Positions 27,269 to 35,981 of a stretch of DNA of 64,000 nt are shown here, in pieces (the first letter of the stretch is position 1; every line of letters begins with the position of its first letter). The notes beneath the pieces are model-generated. The model worked only from the letters and a program-made list of their open reading frames with translations. It had not been told where the DNA came from and made no database searches. Source of the DNA: Salinisphaera dokdonensis. GTDB taxonomy: Bacteria; Pseudomonadota; Gammaproteobacteria; Nevskiales; Salinisphaeraceae. The stretch lies in NCBI RefSeq assembly GCF_040361215.1, contig NZ_APND01000001.1, positions 868,001 through 932,000 on the forward strand, given 5' to 3'. Made by a program: the position numbers and the translations under genes.

Positions 27269-28245
27269 TGTTCGGCGTCAGTACCGACACCCTGCTCGAT
27301 ATCGCGCTGACCGCGTTCGAGACCATCGCGATCCTGCTCGCGGTGGTGATCTCCGCTGCGCTGCTGATCTGGGTGGAACGGCGCCTGCTCGGCCTCTGGC
27401 AGGACCGCTATGGGCCCAACCGGGTGGGGCCGTTCGGCATCCTTCAGGTTGCGGCCGACATGATCAAGATCTTCTTCAAGGAAGACTGGATTCCGCCCTT
27501 CGCCGACAAGGCGGTGTTCGTGATCGCACCCGCGATCATCATGTTCACCACCATCATGGCTTTCGCCGTCATTCCGTTCAGCGAAACGCTCGGCGTGGTG
27601 GATATGAACATCGGCATTCTGTTCATCCTCGCCATGAGTTCGCTAGGCGTGTACTCGGTGATTCTCGCTGGCTGGTCCTCTGACAATAAATACGCCCTGC
27701 TCGGAGCGATGCGTACCGCCGCCCAGATGATCTCCTACGAGGTCTTCATGGGGCTGAGCCTGCTCGGCGTGGTTCTGCTGGCCGGCAGCTTCGACCTGCG
27801 CGAGATCGTCGAATCCCAGGCCGGCATGTGGAACGTCATTCCGCAGTTCCCGGCCTTCGTGATCTTCTTCATCGCCGGCTGCGCCGAGATTCACCGCGCA
27901 CCGTTCGACCTGCCGGAGGCCGAACAGGAGCTGACTGCCGGCTATCACACCGAATACTCGGGCATGAAGTTCGGCATGTTCTTCGTGGGCGAGTATCTGG
28001 GTATCGTGTTGATCTCCTGCCTGGTGACGGTGCTGTTCTTCGGCGGCTGGCTGGGCCCGATCCTGCCCGGCTTCGTGTGGTTCGCGTTGAAGGCGGGTTT
28101 CTTCATCGTGTTCTTCGTGCTGCTACGCGCCGCCACGGTACGGCCACGCTACGACCAACTCATGGCTTTCGGCTGGAAGATCCTGCTGCCCATCACCCTG
28201 GTCAACGTCGCCATAACCGGCGCTGTCGTGGTGGCGCAGTCATGA
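27268..28245 (+). CDS. nuoH: NADH-quinone oxidoreductase subunit H
   Basis: This 325-residue membrane subunit of eight helices builds the quinone entry tunnel and joins the two arms of complex I. Characteristic pieces are WVERRLLGLWQDRYGPNRVGPFGILQ, the acidic loop AEIHRAPFDLPEAEQELTAG, and the terminal RPRYDQLMAFGWK. ATG 27268 shares its A with the nuoG TGA. Its stop overlaps an ATG that opens a 19-codon reading frame bridging to nuoI. Confidence 0.96.
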   Translation: MFGVSTDTLLDIALTAFETIAILLAVVISAALLIWVERRLLGLWQDRYGPNRVGPFGILQVAADMIKIFFKEDWIPPFADKAVFVIAPAIIMFTTIMAFAVIPFSETLGVVDMNIGILFILAMSSLGVYSVILAGWSSDNKYALLGAMRTAAQMISYEVFMGLSLLGVVLLAGSFDLREIVESQAGMWNVIPQFPAFVIFFIAGCAEIHRAPFDLPEAEQELTAGYHTEYSGMKFGMFFVGEYLGIVLISCLVTVLFFGGWLGPILPGFVWFALKAGFFIVFFVLLRAATVRPRYDQLMAFGWKILLPITLVNVAITGAVVVAQS

Positions 28246-28301
28246 ATATCTTGACCGTGAAGACCGCCAATCATTGTCGTTGCTCGAGTCGCTTATGCTG
28301 A
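28242..28301 (+). other. 19-codon mini-ORF bridging nuoH and nuoI
   Basis: ATG 28242 overlaps the nuoH stop codon (ATGA), and the frame ends with TGA at 28299-28301, two bases beyond the nuoI ATG at 28295-28297. The encoded peptide (MNILTVKTANHCRCSSRLC) resembles no known NuoI N-terminus. The arrangement would allow ribosomes leaving nuoH to reinitiate, translate the mini-ORF, and stop beside the nuoI start, which itself has no good Shine-Dalgarno. A sequencing error or recent frameshift in an ancestral nuoI N-terminus is the other reading. Confidence 0.45.
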
Positions 28302-28810
28302 GTGTCCTGCGCACCATCTGGATGACCCTGATGCACACCTTTCGCAAGCGCGATACGGTGCTGTATCCGGAAGAGCAGCCGTACCTACCGCCGCGTTATC
28401 GCGGGCGTATCGTGCTCACGCGCGACCCGGACGGCGCCGAACGCTGTGTCGCCTGCAACCTGTGCAGCGTGGCCTGCCCGGTGGACTGCATCAGCGTGGT
28501 CAAGGGCGAGGACGAGACCGGGCGCTGGTATCCGGAGAGTTTCCGGATCAACTTCTCGCGCTGCATCTATTGCGGCTACTGCGAGGAAGCCTGCCCGACC
28601 TACGCCATCCAGCTCACCCCCGATTTCGAGATGGGTGAGTTCGACCGCCAGAACATGGTCTACGAGAAATCCGATCTGACCATCTCCGGCGTCGGCAAGC
28701 GCCCGGGCTACAACTTCTATCGCGTCGCCGGCATGGCCGTGGGCGGCAAGGACAAGGGCGAGGCCGAGAACGAGTCGGCGCCCATCGACGTCAAGACGCT
28801 GCTTCCCTAG
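28295..28810 (+). CDS. nuoI: NADH-quinone oxidoreductase subunit I
   Basis: The 171-residue ferredoxin-like subunit has two tandem [4Fe-4S] motifs: CVACNLCSVACPVDC and CIYCGYCEEACPTYA (clusters N6a and N6b). The rest matches E. coli NuoI closely (YPEEQPYLPPRYRGRIVLTRDPDG; ending PIDVKTLLP). ATG 28295 is used here; TTG 28274 would give 178 residues, nearer the usual 180. Neither has a clear ribosome binding site. NuoI relays electrons from NuoG to NuoB. Confidence 0.93.
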   Translation: MLSVLRTIWMTLMHTFRKRDTVLYPEEQPYLPPRYRGRIVLTRDPDGAERCVACNLCSVACPVDCISVVKGEDETGRWYPESFRINFSRCIYCGYCEEACPTYAIQLTPDFEMGEFDRQNMVYEKSDLTISGVGKRPGYNFYRVAGMAVGGKDKGEAENESAPIDVKTLLP

Positions 28811-28821
28811 GGGCCGGGCAA

Positions 28822-29379
28822 ATGGAATTCGCATTCTATCTCGCTGCCATCGTTGCCGTTGCCGCGACCGCACGGGTGATTACCTGCTCGAACGCGGTGC
28901 ATGCGCTGCTGTATCTGATCATGTCGCTGCTATCGGTGGCGATCGTGTTCTACACGCTGGGCGCGCCGTTTGCGGCCGCGCTGGAAGTGATTGTCTATGC
29001 CGGCGCGATCATGGTGCTGTTCGTGTTCGTGATCATGATGCTCAATCTCAACGACGAAACCGTCGCCCGGGAACGAACCTGGATGGCGCCGCGGATATGG
29101 ATCGGGCCGGGCGTGCTCGGCGTGGTGCTGATCACGGTGCTGTTGGCCGCCATGGCCGGCGGCAGTTCTCTGGGCACCGTCGACAGCACGCCGCTCATGG
29201 CCGAGCGCGTGGGCCGGGCGATGTTCGGGCCGTACGTACTGGTGGTCGAGCTGGCGGCCTTCGTGCTGCTGGCCGCACTCGTGGTCGCGGCCCATCTGGG
29301 ACGTGACGATCGCGACATCGCCGAACGCAAGCGCGTCGCCGCGGCCCGCGGACGCCGTCACCTGGGAGGCGAACAATGA
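28822..29379 (+). CDS. nuoJ: NADH-quinone oxidoreductase subunit J
   Basis: This 185-residue membrane subunit with five helices includes the conserved VIVYAGAIMVLFVFVIMMLNL segment, whose pi-bulge helix is implicated in coupling. The C-terminal part is a basic cytoplasmic tail. ATG 28822 follows the nuoI stop by 11 bases, and its stop overlaps the nuoK ATG (ATGA). Confidence 0.95.
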   Translation: MEFAFYLAAIVAVAATARVITCSNAVHALLYLIMSLLSVAIVFYTLGAPFAAALEVIVYAGAIMVLFVFVIMMLNLNDETVARERTWMAPRIWIGPGVLGVVLITVLLAAMAGGSSLGTVDSTPLMAERVGRAMFGPYVLVVELAAFVLLAALVVAAHLGRDDRDIAERKRVAAARGRRHLGGEQ

Positions 29380-29684
29380 GCGGTATTCCCATGGAACACG
29401 GCATGGTGCTGGCCGCCCTGCTGTTCACGCTCGGCCTGATCGGGCTGGTCACGCGCCGCAACACGCTGTTCATCCTCATGTCGCTCGAGATCATGCTGAA
29501 CTCGGCCGGGCTGGCCTTCATCGTCGCCGGCTCTGCCCACGGCGCGCCCGACGGCCAGGTGATGTTCATCCTGGTCATCACACTCGCCGCCGCCGAGGCG
29601 AGCATCGGGCTCGGCCTGCTGCTGCAGCTCTATCGCCGCTTCAAGACCATCGACATCGACGCCGCCAGCGAGATGCACGGATGA
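29376..29684 (+). CDS. nuoK: NADH-quinone oxidoreductase subunit K
   Basis: The 102-residue subunit has three transmembrane helices with the two conserved membrane Glu: SLEIMLNSAGLAF and AAAEASIGLGLLLQLYR. These carboxylates take part in the proton path between NuoJ and NuoN. It overlaps nuoJ by four bases and nuoL by ATGA, implying coupled translation. Confidence 0.95.
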   Translation: MSGIPMEHGMVLAALLFTLGLIGLVTRRNTLFILMSLEIMLNSAGLAFIVAGSAHGAPDGQVMFILVITLAAAEASIGLGLLLQLYRRFKTIDIDAASEMHG

Positions 29685-31528
29685 ACCTGCTTGCCCTGAC
29701 AGTCCTGTTCCCCCTGCTCGGCAGCGTGACGCTGTCGTTCTTCCCGCGTATGTCCGATCGCGCCGCGGCGACGATCGGCGCCGGCTCAATCGGCCTGTCG
29801 GCGCTTGTTTCGGCGATGATCATCTACGGCTTTGCCGCCAGCGGCGAAGCCTATGGCCAGACGCTCTGGACCTGGGTGTCCGTCGGCGACTTCACGCCCG
29901 CCTTCGCGCTCTATCTGGACGGCCTGTCGGCGACCATGCTCGGCGTGATCACGGGGGTGGGTTTTCTAATCCACCTGTTCGCCGGCTGGTACATGAAGCA
30001 CGACCTGGAAGGCGGACCGGGCATGGGGCGCTTCTTCGCCTACATGAACCTGTTCATCGTCGCCATGCTGCTGCTGGTGCTCGGCGACAACCTGTTCCTG
30101 CTGTTCCTCGGCTGGGAAGGCGTGGGCCTGTGCAGTTACCTGCTGATCGGCTACTACTACAAGGACGAGGCCAACGCCTGGGCGGCGTTCAAGGCGTTCC
30201 TGATCACCCGTATCGGCGACGTGTTCCTAGCCATCGGCCTGTTCCTGCTGTTCACCACCTTCGACACCCTGGATATCCAGACGCTGTTGGAAGAGGCGCC
30301 GAAGGCCTGGGCCGAAGGCGATACGATGGCAAATATCGCCGCCCTGCTGCTGCTCGGCGGCGCGGTCGGCAAGTCGGCCCAGCTGCCGCTACAGACCTGG
30401 CTGCCCGATGCCATGGCCGGCCCCACGCCGGTCTCGGCATTGATTCATGCTGCGACCATGGTCACCGCCGGTGTCTATCTGATCGCGCGCACGCACGTCA
30501 TCTTCGAGCTCGCTCCGGCGGTGCTTACGCTGGTGGGCGTGATCGGCGCGCTGACGCTGCTGCTGGCTGGCTTTGCCGCGCTCTGTCAGACCGATATCAA
30601 GCGCGTGCTGGCCTATTCGACCATGAGCCAGATCGGCTACATGTTCCTGGCGCTGGGCGTGGGCGCCTGGGACGCCGCGATCTTTCATCTGATGATTCAT
30701 GCCTTCTTCAAGGCGCTGCTGTTCCTGGCTTCGGGTTCGGTGATCATCGCCTGTCATCACGAACAGAACATCTTCAAGATGGGCGGCCTGCGCAAGCGGC
30801 TACCGCTGGACTACTGGGTGTTCATCATCGGCGGCGCGGCCCTGGCTGCCCTGCCGCTGATCACCGCCGGCTTCTACTCCAAGGACGAGATCCTCTGGAT
30901 GTCGTTCGCCAACGGCCACTACATCCTGTGGTTCGCGGGTCTGGCCGGTGCGTTCCTTACCGCGCTCTATACCTTCCGCATGATCTTCATCGCCTTCCAT
31001 GGCGAGGAGAAGCTGCACGCACACGCCGGCACGGGCATCGCCCATCATCTGCCGCTGATCGTGCTGGCCATTCTTTCGACCTTCGTTGGCGCCTGGATTC
31101 ATCCGCCGCTGGCCGATGTGTTGCCGGTGCATGAAGGCGGCGAGCACGGCACGATCAAGATCATCATCGAGCTGCTGTCCAGCGTAGTGGCCATAGTCGG
31201 CCTCGGCGTGGCGGCCGCCCTGTTCCTCGGCAAGCGCGAGAAGGCCGAACACATGGCCTCCGGTCCGGTCGGCATGCGCCTGTGGCGCTTCTGGCATCAC
31301 GCCTGGGGTTTCGACACGCTCTATGACCTCGTGTTCGTGCGCCCCTATCTGATGCTCACCCGCCTGCACCGGCGCGACTGGATCAACTCGACGGTCAATA
31401 TCGCGCCGCAGTTCGCGCTAATGCTCAATAGCGCGCTGGTCACGACCCAGAACGGCCGGCTGCGCTGGTATGCCATATCGCTGTTCGCCGGCGCCGCAGT
31501 GCTGCTCGCGGCTCTGCTGTTCGGATAA
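29681..31528 (+). CDS. nuoL: NADH-quinone oxidoreductase subunit L
   Basis: The 615-residue subunit is the largest antiporter-like subunit at the tip of the membrane arm. It has about 16 helices, including the key Glu/Lys proton-path positions in LFLGWEGVGLCSYLLIGYYY and VGKSAQLPLQTWLPDAM, and ends with the long lateral helix region. ATG 29681 overlaps the nuoK stop. Confidence 0.95.
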   Translation: MNLLALTVLFPLLGSVTLSFFPRMSDRAAATIGAGSIGLSALVSAMIIYGFAASGEAYGQTLWTWVSVGDFTPAFALYLDGLSATMLGVITGVGFLIHLFAGWYMKHDLEGGPGMGRFFAYMNLFIVAMLLLVLGDNLFLLFLGWEGVGLCSYLLIGYYYKDEANAWAAFKAFLITRIGDVFLAIGLFLLFTTFDTLDIQTLLEEAPKAWAEGDTMANIAALLLLGGAVGKSAQLPLQTWLPDAMAGPTPVSALIHAATMVTAGVYLIARTHVIFELAPAVLTLVGVIGALTLLLAGFAALCQTDIKRVLAYSTMSQIGYMFLALGVGAWDAAIFHLMIHAFFKALLFLASGSVIIACHHEQNIFKMGGLRKRLPLDYWVFIIGGAALAALPLITAGFYSKDEILWMSFANGHYILWFAGLAGAFLTALYTFRMIFIAFHGEEKLHAHAGTGIAHHLPLIVLAILSTFVGAWIHPPLADVLPVHEGGEHGTIKIIIELLSSVVAIVGLGVAAALFLGKREKAEHMASGPVGMRLWRFWHHAWGFDTLYDLVFVRPYLMLTRLHRRDWINSTVNIAPQFALMLNSALVTTQNGRLRWYAISLFAGAAVLLAALLFG

Positions 31529-31540
31529 GGAACGCTTTCA

Positions 31541-33067
31541 ATGATCCTGTGCTGGCTTCTTTTCGTTCCCTTCATCGGCGGCCTGCTGTGCTGGCAGTTG
31601 GAGAGCCGCCATGCGCCTTCCCAGGTGCCGCGCTGGATCGCGCTGCTGACCATGCTTATCGTGGTCGGCCTCGCGCTCTGGCTGTGGATGACCGGCGACT
31701 ATTCGCTGGCCGGCACGGTGGGCGATTCGCCGAGCTGGGTGCGCGAGTTCCGTCTCGGCTGGATCGAGCGCTTCGGCATCTCCTTCCATCTGGCGATCGA
31801 CGGCCTGTCGCTGATCATGATCATGCTGACCGGCTTTCTCGGCGTGCTGGCCGTGGTCTGCTCGTGGCGCGAGATCACCAACCGGATCGGCTTTTTCCAT
31901 CTGAACCTGCTCTGGATCATCGGCGGCGTGATCGGCGTGTTCCTGGCCATCGACCTTTTCCTGTTCTTCTTCTTCTGGGAAATGATGCTGGTGCCGATGT
32001 ATTTCCTGATCGCGCTATGGGGACATAGCGGATCGAAGGGCAATACCCGAATCGGCGCGGCGATGAAGTTTTTCATCTACACCCAGGCCAGCGGCCTGCT
32101 GATGCTGGTCTCAATCCTCGGCCTGGTGTTCGCCCACTACAGCCAGACCGGCGTGTTCACTTTCGATTACGTCGTGCTGCGTGACACGCCGCTGACCGGC
32201 GCGATCTCCTACGTTCTGATGCTGGGCTTCTTCATCGCCTTCGCGGTGAAGTTGCCGGTGGTGCCGCTGCACGGTTGGCTGCCGGATGCTCATGCCCAGG
32301 CGCCGACCGCCGGTTCGGTCGATCTGGCCGGCATCCTGCTCAAGACTGCAGCCTACGGCATGCTCCGGTTCGCGATTCCGCTGTTTCCGGAAGCCTCGGC
32401 GCAGTTCGCGCCGGTCGCGATGGCGCTCGGCCTCGTGGGCATCTACTACGGCGCGTTGCTCGCCTTCTCACAGACTGACGTCAAACGCCTGATCGCCTGT
32501 TCGAGCATCTCGCATATGGGCTTCGTGCTCATCGGCATCTATTCCGGCACGCTGCTCGCGCTACAGGGCGTGATCGTGCAGATGGTCGCCCACGCGTTCT
32601 CCGCGGCCGGGCTATTCATCATCTCCGGTCAGATATACGAGCGTATCCATACCCGCAACATGAGCGAGATGGGCGGCCTGTTCGGCCGTATGGGCGCGCT
32701 ACCCGGCTTCGCGCTGGTGTTCGTCATGGCCTCGCTGGGCATGCCCGGCACCGGTAACTTCATCGGCGAGTTCCTGATCCTGTTCGGTGCTTTCGAAAGC
32801 GTGCCGTGGGTGGTGGTGCTCGCCAGCGGCGGGCTGATACTCGCGGCCATCTACTCGCTGGTGCTCATGCACCGCGTGTACTGGGGCACACCCAAGTCGG
32901 AAGCATCGCTGGGCGGGCTCGACCCACGCGAGTACAGCATGATGCTGCTGTTGCTCGTGCTCACCCTCTGGGTGGGGCTGTTCCCGAATACCGTGCTTGA
33001 TATCTCGCAGACGGCGATGACCGAGGTCACCGACTGGTTCGCCGTCTCTCCGTTGCCGACCCGTTAG
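31541..33067 (+). CDS. nuoM: NADH-quinone oxidoreductase subunit M
   Basis: The 508-residue antiporter-like subunit has about 14 helices. The conserved Glu sits in FFFWEMMLVPMYFLIALWG, and the Lys region is AVKLPVVPLHGWLPDAH. It pumps one proton per cycle in current models of complex I. It begins 12 bases after nuoL with an AAGGAA Shine-Dalgarno about 10 bases before ATG 31541. Confidence 0.95.
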   Translation: MILCWLLFVPFIGGLLCWQLESRHAPSQVPRWIALLTMLIVVGLALWLWMTGDYSLAGTVGDSPSWVREFRLGWIERFGISFHLAIDGLSLIMIMLTGFLGVLAVVCSWREITNRIGFFHLNLLWIIGGVIGVFLAIDLFLFFFFWEMMLVPMYFLIALWGHSGSKGNTRIGAAMKFFIYTQASGLLMLVSILGLVFAHYSQTGVFTFDYVVLRDTPLTGAISYVLMLGFFIAFAVKLPVVPLHGWLPDAHAQAPTAGSVDLAGILLKTAAYGMLRFAIPLFPEASAQFAPVAMALGLVGIYYGALLAFSQTDVKRLIACSSISHMGFVLIGIYSGTLLALQGVIVQMVAHAFSAAGLFIISGQIYERIHTRNMSEMGGLFGRMGALPGFALVFVMASLGMPGTGNFIGEFLILFGAFESVPWVVVLASGGLILAAIYSLVLMHRVYWGTPKSEASLGGLDPREYSMMLLLLVLTLWVGLFPNTVLDISQTAMTEVTDWFAVSPLPTR

Positions 33068-33079
33068 GCGAAAGGCGTC

Positions 33080-34534
33080 ATGACTCAGTTCTTCACCCAT
33101 GTGCTCGCGCTGGCGCCCCTGCTCATCCTTTGCGCCACCATCGTGACCGTGATGCTGGCAATCGCGGTACGCCGGCATCATTTCACCGCGGCCACGCTGA
33201 CCGTGATCGGCTTGAACGCGGCGCTGCTGTCGCTGATCGGCGTGCTGCAGGTCACCCCGATCCAGGTCACGCCGCTGTTCATCATCGACGACTTCTCGGT
33301 GCTGTTCGGCGCCATAGTGCTTGTCGCCTCGCTGGCGTGTACGACGCTGGCCCATGCCTATCTCGAAACGCTTCCGGACCGGCGCGAAGAGTTCTATCTG
33401 CTACTGCTGTGCTCGGCCGGCGGCGCACTGGCGCTGATCGCAAGCCGGCATTTCGCCTCGCTGTTCATTGGCCTTGAACTGCTGTCGGTCCCGCTTTACG
33501 GCATGGTCGCCTATGCCTACCGGGATCGTATTTCGCTAGAAGCCGGCCTGAAGTACATGGTGCTCTCGGGCGCGGCGTCCGCCTTCCTGCTGTTCGGCAT
33601 GGCGCTGCTCTACGCGGCCTCCGGCTCGCTCGAATATGTGGGCCTGGTCGACGGCATGGCCAACGGCGGCGCGCACCAGTCGTGGGTTCTGATCGGCGTC
33701 GGCATGATGGTCGTCGCACTCGCGTTCAAGCTGTCGCTCGTGCCGTTCCATGTCTGGACGCCGGACGTCTACGAAGGCGCGCCCGGCCCCGTCTCGGCGT
33801 TCCTAGCCACGGTGAGCAAGGTCGCGGTCTTCGCCCTGCTGCTGCGTTTCTTCACCCTCGCCGCACCGGCCGCCAACGACTGGCTGCTGACCTTGATGGG
33901 CGTGATCGCGTTCGCCTCGATGATGATCGGCAACCTGCTCGCCCTGCGACAGCGCAACGTCAAGCGTCTGCTCGGCTATTCCTCGATCGCGCATCTGGGC
34001 TATCTGATGACCGCCATCGTCGCCGGCGGCGATCTGGGCACCGAAGCCGTCGGCGTGTATCTCGCGACTTATGTCGCCACCACGCTCGGCGCCTTCGGTG
34101 TGGTCACGCTCGTTTCCAGCCCCTATTCAGGCACCGACGCCGGCGCACTGCATCACTATCGCGGCCTGTTCTGGCGTCGGCCGTATCTGGCCGCGGTGTT
34201 CACGGTGATGATGCTGTCGCTGGCCGGCATCCCCATGACCGCCGGCTTTCTCGGCAAGTTCTACGTGATCGCGGTTTCCGTCGAATCCGGCCTGTGGTGG
34301 CTGGCGGGCGGCATCGTGGCCGGCAGTGCCATCGGCCTGTACTACTACCTGCGCATGATGGTCATCATGTTCCTCGACGAGCCGGGCGAAAGCCGGCGCG
34401 ACGCGGTTTCCGGCTGGGGCCAGCAGTCCGGCGGCATCATGGTGCTGCTGCTTGCCGCCGCTGTCGCCTTCTTCGGAATCTACCCGCAACCGCTGATTGC
34501 GCTGGTCAACGCAGCCGGCATGGCCAGCGGCTAG
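33080..34534 (+). CDS. nuoN: NADH-quinone oxidoreductase subunit N
   Basis: The 484-residue third antiporter-like subunit closes the operon. It has the conserved GLELLSVPLYGMVAYAYRD and FKLSLVPFHVWTPDVYEGAP segments with the proton-path residues. It is 12 bases downstream of nuoM with GCGAAAGGCGTC as a possible Shine-Dalgarno. A hairpin near its stop may end the operon. Confidence 0.95.
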   Translation: MTQFFTHVLALAPLLILCATIVTVMLAIAVRRHHFTAATLTVIGLNAALLSLIGVLQVTPIQVTPLFIIDDFSVLFGAIVLVASLACTTLAHAYLETLPDRREEFYLLLLCSAGGALALIASRHFASLFIGLELLSVPLYGMVAYAYRDRISLEAGLKYMVLSGAASAFLLFGMALLYAASGSLEYVGLVDGMANGGAHQSWVLIGVGMMVVALAFKLSLVPFHVWTPDVYEGAPGPVSAFLATVSKVAVFALLLRFFTLAAPAANDWLLTLMGVIAFASMMIGNLLALRQRNVKRLLGYSSIAHLGYLMTAIVAGGDLGTEAVGVYLATYVATTLGAFGVVTLVSSPYSGTDAGALHHYRGLFWRRPYLAAVFTVMMLSLAGIPMTAGFLGKFYVIAVSVESGLWWLAGGIVAGSAIGLYYYLRMMVIMFLDEPGESRRDAVSGWGQQSGGIMVLLLAAAVAFFGIYPQPLIALVNAAGMASG

Positions 34535-34544
34535 AGGGGGTGTC

Positions 34545-34576
34545 GCGTCGAGCTGACCCAAGCCGGGTCAGTCGAC
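34545..34576. terminator. Possible hairpin at the nuoN / D-2-hydroxyacid dehydrogenase junction
   Basis: CTGACCC, a 5-base loop and GGGTCAG form a perfect stem (34553-34571), which an adjoining GTCGA / TCGAC pair extends with a one-base bulge. It begins 18 bases after the nuoN stop and overlaps the stop codon of the convergent gene. There is no T run, so termination is only a possibility. Confidence 0.4.
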
Positions 34577-35977
34577 AATCACCCCCGGGTTGAGCCGGTT
34601 GTCGGGATCGAGCGCGGCCTTGATAGCACGCATCATGTCCCGCTCGACCGGTTGCTTGTAGCGCGAAAGCGCCTCGACCTTAAGCCGGCCAATGCCGTGC
34701 TCGGCCGCGATCGAACCGCCCATCTCGGCCACGATATCGTGCACCACGGTGTGGGCCGTCTCCGATTGCGCGAGAAACGTCTCATCGTCGGCGCCTGCCG
34801 GTTTCGACAGATTGAAATGCAGATTGCCGTCGCCGACGTGGCCGAACGGGCACGGCCGCACGCCCGGCAGCGCCTCTCGCACCGCCGGTAGCGCTCGCGC
34901 AAGAAACATCGGCAACTTCGAGATCGGCAGCGAGATGTCGTGTTTGATCGATGCCCCTTCGGCCACTTGTGCGGGCGGCAGCGACTCACGCAGATGCCAC
35001 AGGGCCGCCGCGCGCTCGTCGTCATGCGCAATGACCACGTCTGAGAGCAGCCCGTCGCGCCGTGCATGCTCGACCACCTGGGCCATTACTTCGTGCAGCC
35101 AATGGCCCTGTGCCGAGCTGGCCAGATCCACAAGCAGATACCAGTCGTGATCCACCTCGAACGGCTCGTGGCAGCCCTCGATATGCGTGCAGGCCAGCGA
35201 CACCGCCTGTCGCGACATCAGTTCGCAACCGGTGAGATTGTGCCCGGACGCTGCAATCAGGCGTCGCTGCAAGGCGACTGCCTGCTCCGGCGCGTCGAGC
35301 GCGAACAGCGCCGTGACCTGCTGCACGACAGGGTCGTATAGCTTGAACACCGCCGCGGTGACCACGCCGAGCGCACCCTCGCTGCCGACGAACAGGTCGT
35401 TGAGGTCGAAACCGCTGTTGTCTTTTCGCAGTCCGCTCAGGTTATGCCAGACCCGCCCATCGGCCAGCACGACTTCCAGGCCGAGCACCAGATCGCGGGT
35501 ATTTCCGTAGCGAACGACATTCAGCCCGCCGGCATTGGTGGCGAGATTGCCACCGATCCGGCACCGGTCGCGCGAAGCCAGGGTGAGCGGGAAATACAGG
35601 CCCGCATCGGCCGCGGCCTGCTGTGCGTCGGCGAGCGTACAGCCGGCCTCGACGGTCATCGTCGCGTTATCGGCATCGATTTCGCGCACCCGGTCCATGC
35701 GTTCGAGATTCACGATCACATGCCGGCGCGCGTCGCTTGCCGCCGACCCGCCGACCAGTCCGGTATTGCCGGACTGGGCCACCACGGCACAATCGAAGTC
35801 GGCACAGCTCTGCACCAGCGCTGCGACCTCGCCGGTATTGCCAGGTCGGACGACAGCGAGCGCCACCGGCTGGAAGGCGCGCCGCCATTCGGTCAGATAG
35901 GGTTTCGCTCGATCCCCGCGCAATACCTGGTTGGCGCCGACTATCTTTTCGAGTGCGGCGATAATCTGTTCGGCCAT
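34568..35977 (-). CDS. FAD-linked D-2-hydroxyacid dehydrogenase (D-2-hydroxyglutarate dehydrogenase-like)
   Basis: This 469-residue VAO/PCMH-type flavoprotein has a FAD-binding half (VVAQSGNTGLVGGSAAS, IGGNLATNAGGLNVVRYGNTRD, FVGSEGALGVVT) and a C-terminal FAD-oxidase domain with the metal-binding HVGDGNLHFN and EHGIGRLK motifs. Relatives oxidise D-2-hydroxyglutarate or D-lactate and donate electrons to the respiratory chain. Removal of D-2-hydroxyglutarate made by SerA is a common role. The substrate cannot be settled by eye. ATG 35977 gives the usual start; the gene lies 4 bases from the next and is probably co-transcribed. Confidence 0.85.
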   Translation of the reverse strand: MAEQIIAALEKIVGANQVLRGDRAKPYLTEWRRAFQPVALAVVRPGNTGEVAALVQSCADFDCAVVAQSGNTGLVGGSAASDARRHVIVNLERMDRVREIDADNATMTVEAGCTLADAQQAAADAGLYFPLTLASRDRCRIGGNLATNAGGLNVVRYGNTRDLVLGLEVVLADGRVWHNLSGLRKDNSGFDLNDLFVGSEGALGVVTAAVFKLYDPVVQQVTALFALDAPEQAVALQRRLIAASGHNLTGCELMSRQAVSLACTHIEGCHEPFEVDHDWYLLVDLASSAQGHWLHEVMAQVVEHARRDGLLSDVVIAHDDERAAALWHLRESLPPAQVAEGASIKHDISLPISKLPMFLARALPAVREALPGVRPCPFGHVGDGNLHFNLSKPAGADDETFLAQSETAHTVVHDIVAEMGGSIAAEHGIGRLKVEALSRYKQPVERDMMRAIKAALDPDNRLNPGVIVD

Positions 35978-35981
35978 AGGC

